Source of the DNA: Rhinopithecus roxellana
Lineage: Eukaryota; Chordata; Mammalia; Primates; Cercopithecidae
Length of the DNA stretch: 64,000 nucleotides
Direction: 5' to 3'
Assembly (NCBI RefSeq): GCF_007565055.1
Contig: NC_044553.1
Coordinates: 104,321,858 to 104,385,857, forward strand
Shown: positions 47,500-59,984 of the stretch, in pieces
Layout of the letters: each line of letters starts with the position of its first letter
Numbering within the stretch: the stretch's first letter is position 1
The notes under the pieces: model-generated
Database searches by the model: none
What the model saw: the letters and a program-made list of their open reading frames with translations, nothing else
What the model was told of the DNA's origin: nothing
Program-made: the position numbers and the translations under genes

Positions 47500-48330
47500 A
47501 GAGAGTTGTTCTGGGCCAAATAATGATCCTCAAAGATACATAGGTCTTAATCCCTGGAAACTGTGACTGTTAACTGTATATGGTCAAAGAGACTTTGCAG
47601 ATACGATTAAGTTTAGGATATTGAGATGGGGTGATTATCCTGGTGAGCCCTAAATGCAATCACAAATATCCTTTGTGATTGAGGTAGAGGGAGGTTTGAC
47701 TATAGAAGAGATGCAATGTGGCCAGGCATGGTGGCTCATGCCTGTAATCCCAGCACTTTTGGAAGGCTGAGGCTGGCAAATCATGAGGTCAGGAGATCAA
47801 GACTATCCTGGCTAGCATGGTGAAACCCCATCTCTACTAAAAATACAAAAAATTAGCTGGGCATGGTGGCACGCACCTGTAATCCCAGCTACTTGAGTGG
47901 CTGAGGCAGGAGAATTGCTTGAACCTGGGATGCAGAGGTTGCAGTGAGCAGAGATTGCACCACTGCACTCCAGCCTAGGTGACAGAGCTAGACGCTGTCT
48001 CACAAAAATTAGAAATTAAAAAAAAGAGAGAGATGCAATATGACTGAAGCAGAGAGAGATTTGAAGATGCAACACTGCTAGCTTTGAGGATGCAAGAATG
48101 GGCCATCAGCCAAGGAATGCAGGGAATGTTACTCTAGAAGCTGGGAAAGGAAAGAAAATGGAGTTTCCCCTGGAATCTCCAGAGGAAACATGGTTCTCCC
48201 AACAGCTTGACTTCAGCTCAGAGAAACTGATTTTGGACTTCTGAACCCCAGAACTGTAAGAGAACAGATCTGTCTTGTTTAAAACCACCGAGTTTGTGAC
48301 AATTTGTTACAACAGCCATACAAAGTGAAT
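47500..48330 (+). repeat. Old interspersed repeat, family X copy 4, split by an Alu
   Basis: 'aatgatcctcaaagatacat', 'gagactttgcagatac', then after the Alu 'agccaaggaatgcaggg' and 'tttgtgacaatttgttacaa' are in the family order. The Alu insertion splits it at about 47718. Confidence 0.7.
47720..48028 (+). mobile_element. Alu element nested in an older repeat, with target-site duplication
   Basis: Sense Alu starting 'ggccaggcatggtggctca'. The flanks share 'agagatgcaat' on both sides (ending near 47717, and 48029-48039). It therefore inserted into repeat family X. Confidence 0.95.
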
Positions 48331-48986
48331 ATAAATATCAAGGTTCATATTTTCTCTTCTCATACCCACAATAATCTGTTTAGTCACTACAAAATAGAGG
48401 CAGTATCCCGCACTTGGCCCTAGACACTGGGAATACTTATTCCTCATTCAAAGTCACCCAGTAAATTAGTATTTGTATGCAGAATTTCCACTACTTGAAA
48501 CATTCAAAATAAATACAGGCTGCTCATCAGCCTTTCTCTCTTGAATATCTCCTCCAAAATGGCCACGAGTATTCAGGAGAATTTAAACTTCTTCAAGAGC
48601 TTTCTAAGAATGTAAATCAGTGTTGTGCAATTAAATTTTGTTGTTCCTCTATCTTGCAGGAAAAAAAGCAGATCAAAGCATTTGCTCCTATGGGACTTAG
48701 GAGATGGAGAGAAGGAATAAATGAGAGGGCTTACCAACCTCAAAAGATTCAAGGTAGAGTGAGGGAATCCAGAAGAAGTGGATGTCATGTGTGGCAGAGT
48801 GAGGATGCCCAGCCTCCCCTCTAAAGTAGCAATGTGCCACTGAGGGCCACTGCCTGCCTTGCTGCATCTGGCAACCCAAAACTCCGCCCAACTTCAAACC
48901 CTCTGAACCCAAGCAAGGCTCTTTGAATCCAAACAGTCAAGAAATGTCATTTCTGGCATGTTCCAGAAAGCTCCTAGAGTTCATAC
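48331..48986. other. Intron segment, nothing recognised
   Basis: Single-copy-looking sequence. Open frames on the minus strand here are short and have no recognisable domain. Confidence 0.6.
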
Positions 48987-49135
48987 CATAATTAAACTGG
49001 CTGTTAGGCTTCTCGCAGTTGATGATGTTGAAGTGGTAAGGGACGGCCGCCTGCATACCGCTCACTTTGAAATAGAACCACTGCTGGTGCTGGGTGCTGT
49101 TTACATCCACGTTGAGCAGCAAGTCATACTCAAAC
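48987..49135 (-). CDS. AGBL1: AGBL1-like carboxypeptidase, internal exon (N-domain core)
   Basis: 149 bp, with acceptor CTGCAG before GTTTGAGTATG and donor TATG|GTATGA. It joins in phase to exon 51968-52054 (a split Glu codon). The peptide FEYDLLLNVDVNSTQHQQW continues as FYFKVSGMQAAVPY and FNIINCEKPNSQFNYG. The Q-W-F-Y-F-x-V block is the hallmark of the cytosolic carboxypeptidase N-domain, a β-sandwich found only in this M14 branch. The open frame extends upstream into intron, so the exon start rests on the splice site and phase. Confidence 0.93.
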
Positions 49136-51967
49136 CTGCAGATCAGAAGCAAGACTGGAGGGTTATCTGGAAAGCCTTTAAGATAAACTTCAGACACTGA
49201 GAATCTACATGTTTCAGTTTCTGGGTTATAGATCTAAAACCCAGGATCTCAGCTCACTGGTAAGTTATACTTATCATCCTGATACCACAATACTGGGTAC
49301 AGATTTTGGAAATTCGTGGAGGTGAGAGGGCTTCCTAGTATTATAAGAGTCAATTACGCAATAGTGCATATTTTTAATTTTTTAAATTATTATAGATACA
49401 CAATAGTTGTATTTATTTACGGGGTACATGTGATATTTTAATACAATAATACAATGTGTAATGATCAAATCAGGGTAATTGAAATATCTATCACCTAAGC
49501 ATTTAACACTTTTTTGTGTTAAGAAATTCCAGTTCTAGTCTTTTTACTATTTTGAAATATTAGTATTAGCATATCTTTTTATTAAACTATAATGAAGTTT
49601 ATATCTAACTAGAAAAAATGCAAATGTGTCATATACCAGAGAAAATTCAACCACATCTGTTTGGATATGCCATTACTATTTGATGATCAACATTATTTTG
49701 AGCCTCAATTTCCACATATGGAAAATGAAAGTGTCTAAACTTGCAGTGCTGTTTATAAAAATCAAATAACCTAGTAAATATAAATCCCCCAACAAAACAA
49801 CAAACATGAATTAGGCTAGCAATGCAGGGGTTGTTGCATTTTCATTGTGATATAACTCCCATGCTATAAAATACACACATCTTAAATATACAGCTCAATG
49901 AATTTATCTACATCTGAAACCACTTGTGTGACTACTACCCAGATATAGGACATTTCCAGCACCCCAGGAGGCCCTCAGCAATCCTCTCCCCATCACTATG
50001 TCTCCAAAGGTTATTATTTTTCTGATCTCTAGCAACAGAACTAGCAATGCAGTTTTGACTTAAACATTATCAGGATATTTTATTTTTAAAAATATTGTTT
50101 CATTCTCTTGGTATTCTCTTTGAGTTGCTTTTATGAAAAGTAAAATGATTTTGTCCCAATCCATTCATACTCTCCCACACTGGACCCCTGGTAAATGGCA
50201 TTGTATGAGATTTATGAAAGGCTAGAGCTTGGTATAAGACAGATGAGAGCAGAGTAGAGCTCTCTGATGGAGTCTAGTCCTCACACTGTCACTGTGGGCA
50301 CCACACTCTAACCACTGGGCTCACCATACAACACATGATGTGTAATCCATGGAGTGGCACTCACAAGAACAATTTTGGAAAGGCTATGACCCTCAAATTG
50401 TCTGCTATTCCCACAGTGCTCTCTCCAAAAAGTAATCATAAAAATTCCTTACCCAATAGTAGGTTTGTTTACTGTTACTTGACTCTATTACCCTGACCAT
50501 AACTGATGAGTTTAGGATTTTACACTCTGGTCCAAGGGAAATGGATAGAGAAAAAGACCTGAGCTGGGCCAGCAGCTTAGCCACATCCTGATCTGATAAG
50601 TATTCCACCAGGAGACTCATAATCAGGTCTCCTCTCCTGGATCCCTTGAACATGACATCTGGAGAGAAGAAATAGTAAAAGCAGGAGCCACAGGAAGAAG
50701 TGGAAACTAAGCCAACAACACAAAGAAGGCTGATAAACAGTCTTGACATGATTGTCTTTCCTGTCTTCAGCCTGATTAGTTAAACTCATCTCTGTTTTAT
50801 ATGTTGGGCTTTCTTGAAATATTTTATGTGCAAAAAAAAGATCACCCTTTACCTCCCCCAAAAAGGAAAAACTTCAAAAATGAATCCTCAGGTGAATATA
50901 AAGGAGGTCTCAGCTATACTGAATTCCGAGCTCCAACCATGACGAATATGCATCCCTGAGAAAGAACGGATGTTGACTAAGGGCTGATCATGTACCAGGT
51001 ACTACTCTAAGAGCTTTAAGTGTATTAGTCAGCTCTCATGAAATCCCTAAGAAGTAGGTGTAATTATTGTTCTCATTTTGTGAGTCAGGAAATAAAGGCA
51101 TGGAGTGAGTTAGGAAACTTGCTCAGTCTCCTGGTTGGAAGGTGATGAAGTTACCCCGGCACTCTGATTCTGATGTCTGTCTATGGCCACCACACCATTA
51201 TCTGTTCTGGACTGTTTTTTCAGAAGTTCACCTATAGAAGATGAATCATATATCTTGCCTTTTGGTATAAGGGAAATATATCCACATTGCTATAATAGAA
51301 AGAATTTTAACATAGTGAGAACTGCAGTCTCTTCTGACACTGAAAAAGAAGTAAAATTCATGTGTGTTTTATTTCCTTTCTTTTAGTTTTTACAGCCCTA
51401 GACTTTCCTTGGCTAGGATATCCTTTTCTACTGAGGGCTCATCTGTAGGTTCTGCTAGAGAGGCATGGTACTGCATCTTCCCTTGAATGCAGGATGGTTC
51501 ACCTCTCTCTGGGAAGCTCATGATTTTTGCCACCTAAGTACACAGGAATGAGAGCAACAGGCATGGAGAAGTGCAGGAATAGCAAGCCCATGTACTCTTC
51601 CGGGTCAGCAGAATCAGCCTCGGCATCAAGTATAAACATCCCAGTCAAAGTGCTCTCACACCCAAATAAGGACCCATTATTTGAAACACAAGACACATTA
51701 ATAACAGTTCACCTCTACTGAATGACTCACTTAGCTATGGTGTCAGTGATTCCCCTAGTGGTGTACTGGTAAATGTTTAACAAATGACTCCCTGAGAGGA
51801 AAAACCTTCCCTTGTACTGTTTGCCAATTTGTAAGGTATAAATACTCCCACCATGACTGATTTCAAGCCACCAATGTGAGGTCACTGAACAGAGCATGGA
51901 GAAGAGACAATCACAGCTTGCTCTTACGAACTGCCAGGAGATACCCACTGTGGTTTTCCTTACTTAC
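49136..51967. other. Intron with L1 3' UTR fragments and a MIR
   Basis: About 49365-49565 resembles an antisense L1 3' UTR ('ggggtacatgtgatatttta', 'aatgatcaaatcagggtaat'). About 49850-50020 resembles an older L1 3' UTR segment. A 114-codon minus-strand open frame at 50405-50749 has a hydrophobic start but no recognised homology and no supporting splice structure, so I do not call it a gene. Confidence 0.55.
50975..51180 (-). repeat. MIR remnant
   Basis: 'gatcatgtaccaggtactac', 'agaagtaggtgtaattattg' and 'aacttgctcagtctcc' are in reverse-complement MIR order. Confidence 0.65.
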
Positions 51968-52054
51968 TCACGCACTTGGATGGCTTTGCGAAGATTTCCT
52001 GACTCAAATTTAGAGAAGAACTGTAAACAATTGGAAGCATTGTCTTGCAAAGGC
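51968..52054 (-). CDS. AGBL1: AGBL1-like carboxypeptidase, internal exon
   Basis: 87 bp, with acceptor TTGTAG before GCCTTTGCAAG and donor CGTGA|GTAAGT. One leading base completes a Trp codon from exon 52591-52674, and two trailing bases begin a Glu codon. The peptide is PLQDNASNCLQFFSKFE then SGNLRKAIQVR, the conserved 'F-x-S-x-F-E-S-G-N-L-x-K' entry to the carboxypeptidase N-domain. An Alu tail lies 66 bases upstream of its acceptor. Confidence 0.92.
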
Positions 52055-52119
52055 CTACAATGAAATAAGGAACATGTGAACATATGTGTTATCACTACTC
52101 TTTGAAAACTGTGATGATT

Positions 52120-52427
52120 TTTTTTTTTCATTATTTATTATTATTTTTGAGATGGAGCCTTACTCTGTCATCCAGGCTGGAGTGCAGTAGCACCATCTCG
52201 GCTCACTCCAACCTCCGCCTCCCAGGTTCAAGCGGTTCTCCTGCCTCAGTCTCCCGAGTAGCTGGGACTACCGGCACCCGCCACCATGCCCAGCTAATTT
52301 TTTGTATTTTTAGTACAGATAGGGTTTCACAGTGTTAGCTAGGATGGTCTCGGTTCTGAACTCATGATCCGCCTGCCTCAACCTCCCAAAGTGCTGGGAT
52401 TACAGGCGTGAGATACCACGCCTGGCC
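52120..52427 (-). mobile_element. Alu element with target-site duplication
   Basis: Reverse-complement Alu flanked by 'gatgatt' at 52113-52119 and 52428-52434. It is in the same orientation as the host gene and occupies most of the 536-bp intron between two coding exons. Confidence 0.93.
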
Positions 52428-52590
52428 GATGATTCTTAAAGGTAAACTTTTTCTTATAGATCTTTAACCTGAATTTTCATCATGCTATTTTAGGAGGAGG
52501 AGTGGATTATTAACAGGAAACATGTCCATTCTCATGCCATTATCAGAATTTTTCATGCCCCGCATTCCCCAGATGCACAAGACTACCTAC

Positions 52591-52674
52591 CAAGGCTCAT
52601 CTAAACTGAAGACAACTTTATTTATAACATCACGTGGCTGGATGAGCCTTCGAATATCCTCAAATATCCTGATC
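52591..52674 (-). CDS. AGBL1: AGBL1-like carboxypeptidase, internal exon
   Basis: 84 bp, with acceptor TTTTTCAG before GATCAGG and donor CCTTG|GTAGGT. Its first base completes an Arg codon split from exon 54185-54765. The peptide is IRIFEDIRRLIQPRDVINK then VVFSLDEP(W), conserved across AGTPBP1-type proteins just before the N-domain. Confidence 0.92.
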
Positions 52675-54184
52675 CTGAAAAAGAAAATTGAAAACATTTT
52701 AAGGGTCAGCCTTCTCTCCCTAGCTCACTCATCCTATGATCACCTGGGAAGAACTTTGGGGGTCATCAGAGAAATACAGAAGCACAGAGAAGTTTAACAA
52801 CACCTCAACCTTGAGCTCAGAGAGTGGAAATAGCCCTGCCCTCCTTCTTTCTCTTTCTTTATCAAAAAATAAAACTGCATGAGAAGTAGGAATGTAGGAA
52901 GTAGTGATGTTAGATTTCAGTTAGAGAATTCTTGGCTTAAAGAATTTTATCGAAAGCACTTGCGTTGGGGAACTTTGGAACTTTTCTAGCTGTGGGAATA
53001 AGAGGGTAGTTTGCACTGAGAAAGTTTTGAGGAAGACATTAGGACTATTAGCTGCCAGCATCTTCAAGGTTTGGTAGACTCCAATAAGCCTGTGTGCCCT
53101 TGTACAATTTATATTCCTTGGGCTCTGTCTGCTCCAGTAGGCTAAGGTCAGTCTTCTAAGAAACACCAAAATCTGGGATATTTAACTAAGAGAGAGAAAG
53201 AAAGCTTAGGAGGTCTTTCAGATTACCTTCCTGAATTTCCAGTCCAGTTCACAGGGGAGGTGTGAGAGAAGGGTGAAGAAAAGTAGACGTGAGGCCTGGA
53301 CTCAGAGGGAAGATGTCCTATGCAGGGATAAGATGGTGCTAGAACAGCCCTTGTGATCTGTTTCTCAAAAACATGAGCAAGACAGATAAAGTGTAGGGGG
53401 TAGGGTTGGATATGTCAGCCAGGACCCCAGGTGGGAGCAGTTTGGGAGATTTACCATTAAGAGAATAATTTACCAATGACGTGAATAATAAGAAAACTTT
53501 CTGGTCTGCCCACTTTGCTCCACTGACTTGGTATGTGCATACAGATTTTTTCAAGAAAAATAATGTTTTCTTGCCTTTAGCAGTTTTCATTTTAATCTCA
53601 ATATGCTGAGCCATGGGTAAAGCTCCCTTTCCTGCCTTCTGGGAATAATCTATCATCCAGTGTTTCTTCCCAGGAGAATGTCTTTTCCATCCTCTCCTCT
53701 GTGAAGCAGCAAAACTATTCTCTGAACTAAGCCAGGGTATATAATACCTGGGGCTCCTCCCTTCTATTAGCAAGATATCCCATACCAATTTGTAGGAAGC
53801 AAGAAAAGAGATCCCAAATAATCAGTTCTTGATTTTTCTGAAAACCTACTTTTGAGGAAGGAGCCCGGTATTTGGGGAAACTAGATGATCTTTCTTTGTG
53901 ATAGTGGTTTGCAATGGAGATAGGATAAGGAGTTGTATTAGAATTACTCAAGGAATTTTTCATCAGAAAATACATGCCTACAACTACCCCATACTTGACT
54001 GTGAAATGTCCTTGCAGGAAGGAAAGTTTGTGTGTTTGGTTAGTTTGCCAACAGGCTTTAACATGTTCCTGATTAATGCTCACTTTCCTATAGATAGTAG
54101 AAGTATCTGTATAAACCATTTACTTATAAAATTATCAAAGAACAGAAAAAAAAAAAAGAGCTCCCAAGTCAGTAGCGCCATCAC
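52675..54184. other. Intron, no gene recognised
   Basis: Two overlapping minus-strand open frames of 130-149 codons (53339-54119) have no recognisable domain and no adjoining splice logic. No mobile element is obvious. Confidence 0.6.
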
Positions 54185-54765
54185 CTTTGGACTCCACATT
54201 TGCGTTCCAACATAGGCTGAGTGGTGGGAGGGGGACAGTGTCCCCAGACATCAGGAAATGCCACCATCTTGAAGTCCACCACAGAGCTGGTTCTTCTGGC
54301 TTTGGCCATATAAAGATAGGGATCGTGGAAAGGGACACACTTCAGATGTGTCTGCAGAAGCTTATCTATTACTTCAACAGCCTCTCCAGTCCTAGTGGAA
54401 TTAGGAAAGGAGGCACTCATCCTTGGGCAGAAAATTGCATCTATGTCCCAGGCATCTGCTTTCAGGGAAGCCTGAATGTCAGGGATTTCACTTTCAGAAG
54501 AATCTCTCCCGAAACTATTGGATTGCACATTTTGGTACAGGTTCACTCCAGGCTTTCTTTTGGAGCCTAGATGCACAGTGGACCTTTGTGTCTTCACCAT
54601 GCACAGAAGGGAACTCCGGACAGAGTCTTCCCTTTCTTGTCCACAGGAGCTTTGGTCCTTGTTGTAGCAGTGCTGCTTTGAGGAGGCAGCAGTCAGAATG
54701 TGGTGGTGATTCGCATACTGAGTCTTTTCAGAGTTCAAATCACCTCCAGGTTTGGACTCCAGTTC
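54185..54765 (-). CDS. AGBL1: AGBL1-like carboxypeptidase, large internal exon
   Basis: 581 bp, open throughout, with acceptor ATGAAG before GAACTGGAG and donor CAAAG|GTGATG. The first about 130 residues are polar, Ser/Lys-rich and probably disordered. The last about 60 are conserved in the family: a segment with HLKCVPFHDPYLYMAKA, then VVDFKMVAFPDVWGHCPPP and QPMLERKCGVQ. The large size fits the single long central exon of the AGTPBP1/AGBL1 genes. The upstream ATG in the open frame is intronic, so the 5' edge rests on phase with the exon at 56148-56264. Confidence 0.88.
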
Positions 54766-56147
54766 CTTCATGTTCAAAATGGAATAGAATATGTTAGTGT
54801 GTCCTTCCAGGTAGAGAATACAATTTGATCCCTGTCCTTACTCTCTGGGCACAGAGCTAAGCATAAATCCTATGAACCTGGAAGCTTTCACCAAGGTCAA
54901 CTAAGAAAGACTAACCTTCAAGGTCAAATAAATGACAGAATCATAGAAACTCATGTTTGGAAGGGCCTTTTGATGGGTCTAGTCCAACGCTAAACAGTAT
55001 TTGAATGTCTTCTTCAAGACCCCCACTAAATTACAATCTGGTTGAAAAACCGTATTTATGGGGTCTCACTGCACCCCAAGGCAGTGCCTTTCACTTTAGG
55101 ATAATTCTGTTTATTTGAAATAAATGTTTATACTAAACTGAAATTTCCTTCCCTGAAACTGTTATCACTGATCGCCTTCTGCTTTCTGAAGTCAAATAGA
55201 ATATATTAACTCCCTTCTGTACACATGACTTAGCTTATACCCTTAAATTCAGCCAAATTCATGATTTATTACTAAGAGTCATAAGAAAATAATGGAGATC
55301 AAAAAGCAGTTCTAAAATATTGATGGCAGCAACAGTGGCAGCAGCAACTAGGCACAGAATTAGCATCACCAGGTCTAACATTCCCAATTTGTTTCTACTA
55401 ACAAAGAAAGCCTGAAGTCAGGATGTCCACCTTCAAAAAGCCATCTAGGACAACAGTCCCACTTGGCACAAGAACAATTAAATCATCATGAATTTTTATT
55501 TGCTTTTTCAGTGCGTGGGGGCAAGGCACCCTGCCCAACAGACAATAGGTAGTGATATGTACCTTCATGCTACAGTCATGCATTACTTAACAATGCAGGA
55601 TGTTCTGAGAAAGGCATCATCAGGTGATTTCATCATTGTATGAACATCATAGGGTGTGCTTACACAAACTTAGATGGCATAGCCTACTGCAAACCTAGGC
55701 TGTATGGTGTAGCCTATTGCTCCCAGGCTACAAATCTGTACAGCATGTTACTGTACTGAACACTTTAGGCAATAGGAACACAATGGCATTTGCGTGTCTA
55801 AACATAAAAAGTTGCAGTGAAAACACAGTCTTATAATCTTATGGGACCATCGTGGAATACGCTGGCTGTCATCAATGGAAATGTCATCAGGCAGCTCATG
55901 ACTGTGTATCCATCCTAAGTGTAGGGTGTCAGATTGAGGACCCCTTGCATACATTCTAAATTTTTCCCATATTTGCCACCTTTTCCCATTTTTGTTTAAC
56001 ATTCTGCTCTTCTCTAAGGAAGAGGCCAGAAGCAGATGGCTAATGATGAGCAATGCTTTCCATCTGGATACCCTGGTTTGGCCTCCCAGGGTCTGCAAAG
56101 AATCCATCATGCATCGTCAAAGATCAGAACCACAGCGTATGTCCTAC
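54766..56147. other. Intron with a Tigger-like DNA transposon remnant
   Basis: Apart from the element at 55573-55905, I recognise nothing in this interval. Confidence 0.6.
55573..55905 (+). mobile_element. Nonautonomous Tigger/mariner-like DNA transposon
   Basis: The outer ends are imperfect inverted repeats (left 'cagtcatgcattac', right 'cagctcatgactg'). A TA precedes the left end. The body ('acatcatagggtgtgcttac', 'agcatgttactgtactgaac') is a recurrent human repeat that I associate with Tigger-type MITEs. Confidence 0.7.
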
Positions 56148-56264
56148 CTCAAAGCTATAGGAGAGCTCAAGACACATCGCCTCATATTGCATCAGTTCCT
56201 CTTCAGGTCGGTCAAGACCAGGTTTGGAACTTAGCTTGTTCACATCTGTTTCCAAGTCATCATC
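56148..56264 (-). CDS. AGBL1: AGBL1-like carboxypeptidase, internal exon
   Basis: 117 bp, exactly 39 codons, phase 0 at both ends, with acceptor CATGTAG before GATGATGAC and donor TTTGAG|GTAGGA. The peptide is DDDLETDVNKLSSKP then EEELMQYEAMCLELSYSFE, matching the segment after the acidic linker in AGTPBP1-type proteins. Being symmetric, it could be skipped without a frameshift. Confidence 0.9.
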
Positions 56265-56639
56265 CTACATGGAATAGTCATAGAAGAGATCACAATCAGG
56301 AAATCCACCATGAGAAGCATCAAGATAAGATATGTATGTGCTTCTTCAGAATCTTAGGACGTGGTTTTCTTGCCTCCAAATTATAGCACTAGCCTATCCA
56401 GTGAAAAATTTGTTATGCTGGATTGTATTTTTAAAATAAAAAGAAAGAAGATAAACAACTTGTCTCAGCATTTATGTCAGTATTTGTCAACCTTCATCAG
56501 AAATAAAAATTTGTATGAGATAAACTACATAATCAATAAAACATATTATAAAAGGAATTCTTTATCTCATTGCCAATATCATCAACATCATTGTAATTAT
56601 TGTCCCTCTTTATCTATCTTTGACATTTAGGTTTAGTCA

Positions 56640-56945
56640 ATCTTTTCACAAACATTTAATCAGCACCAACTGTGAGCAGGTACTCTTCTAGGTACTGAAG
56701 TTTCAGTCACAATGGAACAGACAAACATCCATGCTTCCACGGTTATTTGCCTTTTAGCGAGAGAAGAAAAACAGTACAGAAGAAAGCAAACAAATGAATA
56801 CGTTAATTTCCAACAGTTATAACTCCCCTTGAAATGATAAAAGAGAGTGATGTGACTAAGATTGGGGAATGGGAGGCCGTTTGGATTGGGAGATCTCAGG
56901 AGGACTCATAAGGAGGTAATGTTTTAGCTGAGACCTAAATGGCAA
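56640..56945. repeat. L2-like remnant ending in an A-rich tract
   Basis: 'gagcaggtactcttctaggt', 'cagacaaacatccatgcttc' and 'gttttagctgagacctaaat' follow a LINE-2 pattern. An A-rich run of about 50 bases follows. Confidence 0.5.
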
Positions 56946-57944
56946 AAAAAAAAAATAAAAATAAAAATAAAAAAAAAAAAAAAAAAAAAAAGCCAGCTAT
57001 GCACAGGCCTAGCAGTGAATTATTAAAGAAGGAAAAACTTCAATTTGTTTACAGAAAGAAGGTGGCTGATGCATACAGAATAAGAGGAAGATTGCAGGAG
57101 ATGAGATTTGAGAAGTAGGCAGGAGAGAAATTATATCAATCCTTACAAGACATGGGGAGGAGCTGGTAGTCTCCTACTACATCTTTATCCTTTTGTACAT
57201 TTAAAAATTTACCAAGCCACCACGAGTCTTTTATTTATTGGATTGAATAATCCCAGGCACTTTATTTTTGATAGATCATCATTTCAAAACAATTTAATGA
57301 TAATGGTGACTCTCCTCTGAATACTTCTGTGTTTTCCAAGGGTTGTAGGGTCTACAGAGAAAAGGCACCAGGTATCAACCAGCCTAGTCTCTTTTTCTTT
57401 CCGTATCCTAGATTAAGTTTCCTTAGTGAAATAGAGGGAAAAAAAATACCATATGTTTTACAAGTATATTTCATTAGTTAAGGAAAAACCTGGCAGTCCT
57501 GAAAGGTTAAATCCAATAAACATAGAAAATAAATGTTTGTATTCCTGATCCAAGGGGAACAAAATGCAATGTTCTATCTGTTTCACAATTTTTCTCCAAA
57601 CTTCAAATTAAAAGAAAAGTAATTCCCATGAGTTTCATGTAATGATATTTTCAGGTACAGTATACACCATGACTAACTCCATGGCCACCACTCTTGTGCT
57701 TTGCGGCTTCATCCATCAATTCCCACTTGTCTCCACCCACTCCGCTGCAACCTCAGCCATGGCCCAGGGTGGCACTAATGGAACCACCACCTGGAAGGCC
57801 ATTGGGATGAATGTCCACAACAGCGAGTAAGGTTGTGCTCCAACTGGTGCATCTGAAGGGAGGAGAGTCATGCAACCCATGAGCTGTAACCTAATTCATT
57901 CCACATGTGACTAGGCAATCCACTTAGCCTTAGAGCAGGGGTTA

Positions 57945-58085
57945 ATAAACTATGGCCCACTGGTTGTTTTTGTCAATAAAGTTTTATTGGAACAGAGCCA
58001 CACCCATTCATTTGGTCATGGCTGTTTTCTCAGTGCAACAGCAAAGTTCAATAGTTGTGACAGAGACCATTTCTGCCTTCAAAGT
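57945..58085 (+). repeat. hAT-type DNA transposon remnant
   Basis: 'taataaactatggcccactg', 'aataaagttttattggaaca' and 'gttgtgacagagaccatttc' are in the order of a common hAT/Charlie-type MER repeat. The subfamily is not named. A second copy is at 59985-60500. Confidence 0.65.
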
Positions 58086-59767
58086 TCTGGAGCTTAGTCT
58101 CTGAGAACCAGGCACTCAGCCAGGTTGCCACCTCCTTTTGTATTTCTTATAAATGGCATTTGTTCTTATCTGGAGGTGGCCTGCTTCTGTGTCCTCACAG
58201 CAGCCCAGGCAATCCTTTACCAACTAGGATTCTGCTACCCACCTAATCCAGGTAATGCTTTCTGGCTCTTGTTCCATAGGTTGGAGTTCTTGGACATTGT
58301 CTTTTGGCTGCCTCAAACTTGAGTTCACCACTCCATTGAAGGTGGTGATTTGAACACTTAATAAGGACAAACTCCAAGTTCACTAGACTGCAAACTCTTT
58401 GAAGATAAAAACTATGTCTTATCTGTTTGTGCTTCATATTAACATCCCCAAGAATTTAGCATGTTGCATATGGATTATACCCAATAAAGCACTTGAAAGA
58501 AATAAAAAATGAAAAAGAAAGGAAAGGAAGGAAGAAGGAACGGAGAGCTTGAATTTACTCTGTTTATCATCCTCTTCTTCAGAGTTTTGCAGAATCTAAT
58601 GCTTGTGTATGTGAAGACAGCCCACATCTACTACATTGACCTTGGCAGTTTTCAATCAAATCACGGCACCCTACTTTCCACTCTCATAAAAGATCCTCTT
58701 AATCATTCTTTCTAAGAGGCTGGTCCCAATTATTACCTAAGATTGTCAAATGGGAAGGCCACAGGTTAAAGGCCTGCGTCAGTGCTGTGGCCAGAAATAA
58801 AATATGCCTGACTTCTTGTTCACGCCTCTGGCAGCAAATGCTGCTGGTTTCCCCAGGGAAAATCCAGTTTTCTGGAGCAGTTTCCTTGCTCTTGCTGTGC
58901 CTCTGAATCAAGCCCTAACTCTCATGCTCCTCTCCTTCTCTACAACTCATCTTCATGCTGACTTCTCATCTTCTTGCCTTGGCTTTAAGTCTTTTGATGA
59001 TTAGTTTTCAAGCTCTTACCAATTTGTCTTGTGCTTCTTTGCCAGTTGAGTTTATTTATTTGTTTAGGATTCTCTCTACCCCACCCCTCCACCCTCTGCA
59101 GAGCGTGGGCCAAGGGAAGTATCTGAACGCCCTCCCTCCCATACTGTGGGAAGTCAGGCACTATCGTGCACCCAGTCCCTCCCCATCAGATACATGAAGC
59201 GAGTGACACTCTGCATCAGACATTCAGTTATCAAAGAGCAAGAAAGAGGGGAGGGGAAAGTGACATTGATGAATGACTGCAGCAGCACAGTATTATTCAA
59301 ATAATTTAGTACGTACTCCATAGGCCTGCACCACCAAGCCACAGCAAAGATCCAAATTGCTACTGATGACTTCAGAAATGATTCTACTTATCAACAACAC
59401 CCAGAGAACACCAGACTGTCAATAGCAGTCTAAACCTACAGATGTAGCTTAAGAGGTAGTCCCTGTATGTCTGCTACTACCATCAGCAAGGTGAGTGATT
59501 ATCATGACAGAGAACTTAAAAGCCTCTTTCTTTCTAAACAGATAGGAAAGAAGGAGAGAAAGAAAAGGAGGGAAAATTTTTGATTTTTTAAATTTGAGTT
59601 TCATCCCCAAGAAATGTCATAAAAGGCAGCATTGATTTTAATTTAATGAGTCTTATTTTACGGACGACAAAATTAAGAAACTGTAACTTAAAGGAATTTG
59701 TCAAAGTCCATGTCCACCAACAGAAATGGAGAGAGAATTATAATTCACAGACAAATTCTTATTCTAG

Positions 59768-59970
59768 AGCAGTGATCCTCAACTAGGGGTGATTTTGGCA
59801 AGTCTTAGAGATATTTTTGGTTCATACTTGGAGGGTAACGAGGTGGGTACTACTGATATCCAGTGGGTAGAGGTCAGGGATGCTGCTAAACATCCTACAA
59901 TGTACAAGGCAGCCTCCCACAACCAAGAAGTATCCAATCTAAATGCCAACAGTGCCAAGGTCTAGAAACC
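59768..59970 (+). repeat. MER5A-like hAT element
   Basis: 'cagtgatcctcaactagggg', 'agggatgctgctaaacatcc' and 'aacagtgccaaggtctagaa' match the MER5A layout in order. Confidence 0.8.
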
Positions 59971-59984
59971 TTGTTGTAGAAAAA

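Noticed and set aside
48958..49200. Plus-strand 80-codon open frame
   Set aside because: Shadow of the conserved carboxypeptidase exon on the minus strand.
53339..54119. Two overlapping minus-strand open frames of 130-149 codons next to a coding exon
   Set aside because: Not in phase through usable splice sites with the neighbouring exons, and no similarity to the carboxypeptidase family.
54187..54797. Plus-strand open frames of 124-127 codons
   Set aside because: They are shadows of the large coding exon on the opposite strand.
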